From Ignavibacteriales bacterium (GTDB lineage: Bacteria; Bacteroidota; Ignavibacteria; Ignavibacteriales; Ignavibacteriaceae): a stretch of DNA of 37,813 bases. The DNA is taken from positions 1 through 37,813 of the forward strand of contig JADJMD010000005.1 in NCBI GenBank assembly GCA_016709765.1. The letters run 5' to 3'. The position numbers and the translations under genes are program-made. Below the pieces are notes generated by a model. It had not been told where the DNA came from. It saw nothing but the letters and a program-made list of their open reading frames with translations, and ran no database searches. Of the stretch, positions 35,712 to 37,813 are shown piece after piece (positions within the stretch are counted from its first letter, which is position 1; each line of letters starts with the position of its first letter).

Positions 35712-37523
35712 CTATCTTAATAAAATCATTTTTTTGTTTCAACAAAATTGCCAGCCTGCAGTTTATAAAAATATACTCCGCTGGCAAGTGAAGCTGCATT
35801 AAAGTCAATCTCATAAATACCCGCTGGTTTTACTTCATTAACAAGCATTGCAACTTCTTTTCCTAAAACATTATAAACTATTAATTGCACATTTTTCATA
35901 CTGCTTATCGCATATCGGATACTGGTAGTTGGATTAAATGGATTTGGATAATTCTGCTCAAGTGAAAATACTATTGGTAAAGTAAAATCAACCTCGATAA
36001 TGTTTGAGTATTCAAACGAACCATCAAAATCAATTTGTTTTAATCTGTAATTAGATTTTCCTTCAACAGGATTTTTATCAAAGAAAGAATAAGTATGTAC
36101 TTCAGTTGAAGTTCCGTTGCCTGTAATAAATCCAATCTTTTCCCAAGCATTTGGCATTTGACTATTAACGTTTGCCATCCTTTCAATTTCAAATCCAGAA
36201 TTATTTAACTCAGTTGCAGTAGTCCAATTTAGAGTGACATTTCCATAAACAACATTAGCCACAAAAGAAGTTAACTCAACTGGAATTTGTGCAGAGAACG
36301 GTACAAATTTAACAATTCCTAGTGCTGAGCTATCAACACCATGATAAATATGTTCCTCAATTAATGTTGAGTCGTAAACTCGCCAATCATTGTTCTGTGC
36401 ATAAATCGGATCAAGTGTGTTATTATAAAGATCATAAACATTTGCGCCTTGAATATTTCCATATATAATGTTTAACCCATCATCAGTTGTATCTGCATTT
36501 TCAATATTCCCAAGATTTGGATTTGCACCAGGCTGTCCGGAAATTCCAACTTGAATTGTTATTCCCCACCAGTTTCCATAAATAGTATTTCGGGCTATAA
36601 TCGGAGCAACTACAGCAGTACCATATGTATTTATTCCACTTCCGGCTACCATTACATCTGGATTAATATTGTTGTTGTAAATCAAATTATCATGTACATA
36701 ACATGTTATTGGATAGCTGCCTGTCATCGCTATTCCATAGCTGTTATTATAAATTTCATTATAGGCAATTACTGATGAAGAAGCGGACCCACCAAGTAAT
36801 GTTGAAATACTAATTCCACCTGTTTTATTAAACATACCACCATGAATTGTGTTGTGCAAAATTGTTGGTGAATTGTCTCCTTGAGTTCCAATCGAAATTT
36901 GATTTTTGGACTTGTGTTTTGCGTATTGTTATTAACCAATTCATTCCATTCAATTAATGGAGAGCTTCCTGTGGTTACATAAATTCCATACTCATAAGTC
37001 CTTTCTACTTTGTTATGGATACTACGGGGTTTGAGCCGCTCTGAAGATAAACACTTCTTCTACACTTCCATAAATATGAATTTGATAGTGTAGGGCTTGC
37101 ACCCGAACATCTTAAGCCGTAATAAGCATATTCAATTCTGGCATAACTGATTATGCAAGCCGTATCAACGGAAGAATCAAGAAAATAAAACCATTGTAGC
37201 TGCACCTGTTGAATCTTGATTTAACGAAGAAAAGATGATTGGATCTGTAGGGTGTTCCAACTGCTAAGAACTTTCCATTAACATCAAACCCACTAGTTGA
37301 ACCTGAAAATAAAACGGTTGTTCCAGGATTAATATAAACTCGATCATTTACAGCAACAGTGATTTTTATTATTAATAGCATAATTGGGAAAGGTGCCCGC
37401 CACAACTCCGCTGGAGTTTGCAACAAGATCATCAAGATTCCAATTGACACCAGTATTTGGAGTTGTATATTGCGCAAACATTTGAGTTGATAAAATTGTA
37501 AAAAGTATAATAGTATATTTCAT
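35712..37523 (-). pseudogene. T9SS-exported parallel beta-helix protein, frameshifted
   Basis: ATG at 37523 (MKYTIILFTILSTQMFAQYT) gives a signal peptide followed by NTGVNWNLDDLVANSSG. Breaks near 37370, 37210, 37020 and 36890 separate VYINPGTTVLFSGSTSGFDV, CRFINSATSGT-like and SNSYLWKC stretches. From 36859 the frame is intact: repeated right-handed beta-helix turns (AYNEIYNNSYGIAMTG, VHDNLIYNNN, ARNTIYGNWWGITIQ), as in NosD/pectate-lyase-like proteins. Then PVELTSFVANVVYGNVTLNW and the T9SS domain from QNYPNPFNPTTSIRY. The frame stops at 35726 in an A7 run; one more A restores KKMILLR and TAG at 35714-35712, matching the other cargo proteins here. Probably a surface protein binding or cleaving polysaccharide (inference); no catalytic residues seen. 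Confidence 0.8.
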
Positions 37524-37813
37524 CTTAGCTCCGGTTTTTTATAAATAAATTATAATTGAAATTAATCATTATTAATTGTCTGAACAATTTTAATTTATAT
37601 TTGTTAAATAAAATTTATTTAAAAGATCTTGCGTTAACTTCAGATATAATGGTTGAATCAAACACTTACAGCAAAATGTATGATCCCGGATTACAGTTTA
37701 TACAGGTTTTCCACAGCAGGGGCTATACTCTGTTATGTGCACCAAAACAGGGTCTATTTATTGTAATCTTGATACGATCCTGAAATGGAAATTCTTTTGG
37801 CGCAGGAGAAACT
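37524..37813. other. Right-end region, upstream DNA and possibly the start of another gene
   Basis: 290 bases. 37524-37640 is very AT-rich and likely holds the promoter of the T9SS gene. From about 37649 the composition becomes more coding-like and a plus-strand frame reads MVESNTYSKMYDPGLQFI, but it stops at 37783; another frame near the edge reads YDPEMEILLAQEK. This may be a frameshifted gene continuing outside the window. No family recognised and the strand is uncertain. Confidence 0.25.

Noticed and set aside
1..37813. CRISPR arrays, insertion sequences, integrases, phage or toxin-antitoxin genes
   Set aside because: Looked for spaced direct repeats, terminal inverted repeats and typical protein motifs; none seen.

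Overview
The window looks like a chromosomal piece of an Ignavibacteria-type bacterium (Bacteroidota/Chlorobiota side of the FCB group). The DNA is AT-rich. Four secreted proteins end in a type IX secretion (T9SS) C-terminal domain with the 'QNYPNPFNPST' signature typical of Ignavibacteria, closing in 'KKMILMK', 'KKMVLIK' or 'KKMILLR'. HU, ECF sigma, SpoIID and DUF4922 proteins also fit that group. I see no rRNA, tRNA, CRISPR array, insertion sequence, integrase or phage gene. This assignment rests on recognised motifs, not on a search.

Layout. 1-1869 (-): broken outer-membrane receptor-like gene running off the left edge. 2104-8257 (+): HU, GNAT acetyltransferase, secreted GH13 amylase, small membrane protein, DUF885 metalloprotease lipoprotein and AI-2E family exporter, nearly all frameshifted. 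8319-11825 (-): cytosolic SpoIID-like protein, GT4 glycosyltransferase and DUF4922 (HIT-like) protein in one tight operon. 12112-16703 (-): two neighbouring T9SS cargo proteins with almost the same C-terminal cassette, preceded by tag (3-methyladenine glycosylase). 17546-19903 (+): secreted unknown, lipoprotein, and an SDR-type protein with an apparent internal deletion. 19905-22989 (-): run of small genes (DinB, Rof-like antiterminator, YdeI-like with an in-frame stop, VOC, DUF1059, secreted unknown). 23257-24547 (+): CreD-like membrane protein. 24618-27782 (-): UbiA prenyltransferase, YfiT-like hydrolase, MFS transporter, RsbRD-N-like domain protein. 27887-31279 (-): large T9SS-exported subtilase, divergent from an ECF sigma/anti-sigma pair (31469-33137, +). 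33115-34555 (-): arginase and a membrane protein. 34987-35678 (+): beta-barrel outer-membrane protein. 35712-37523 (-): fragmented T9SS beta-helix protein.

Sequence quality. Reading frames break very often in 1-10.7 kb and again after about 34.2 kb, while 11.8-34 kb is almost clean. Where I could work out the repair, it is usually one base in a homopolymer, and conserved protein sequence continues on both sides. I therefore treat most 'pseudogenes' here as sequencing or assembly indels. I typed genes with three or more breaks as pseudogene and those with one or two as CDS. Coordinates of frameshifted genes span the reconstructed gene.

How the genes fit together: this is a mostly housekeeping and cell-envelope region with several T9SS cargo genes. 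The candidates for a less described system are the SpoIID/GT4/DUF4922 operon, the ECF sigma with its acidic-repeat anti-sigma partner, and a UbiA enzyme resembling archaeal-type lipid prenyltransferases.
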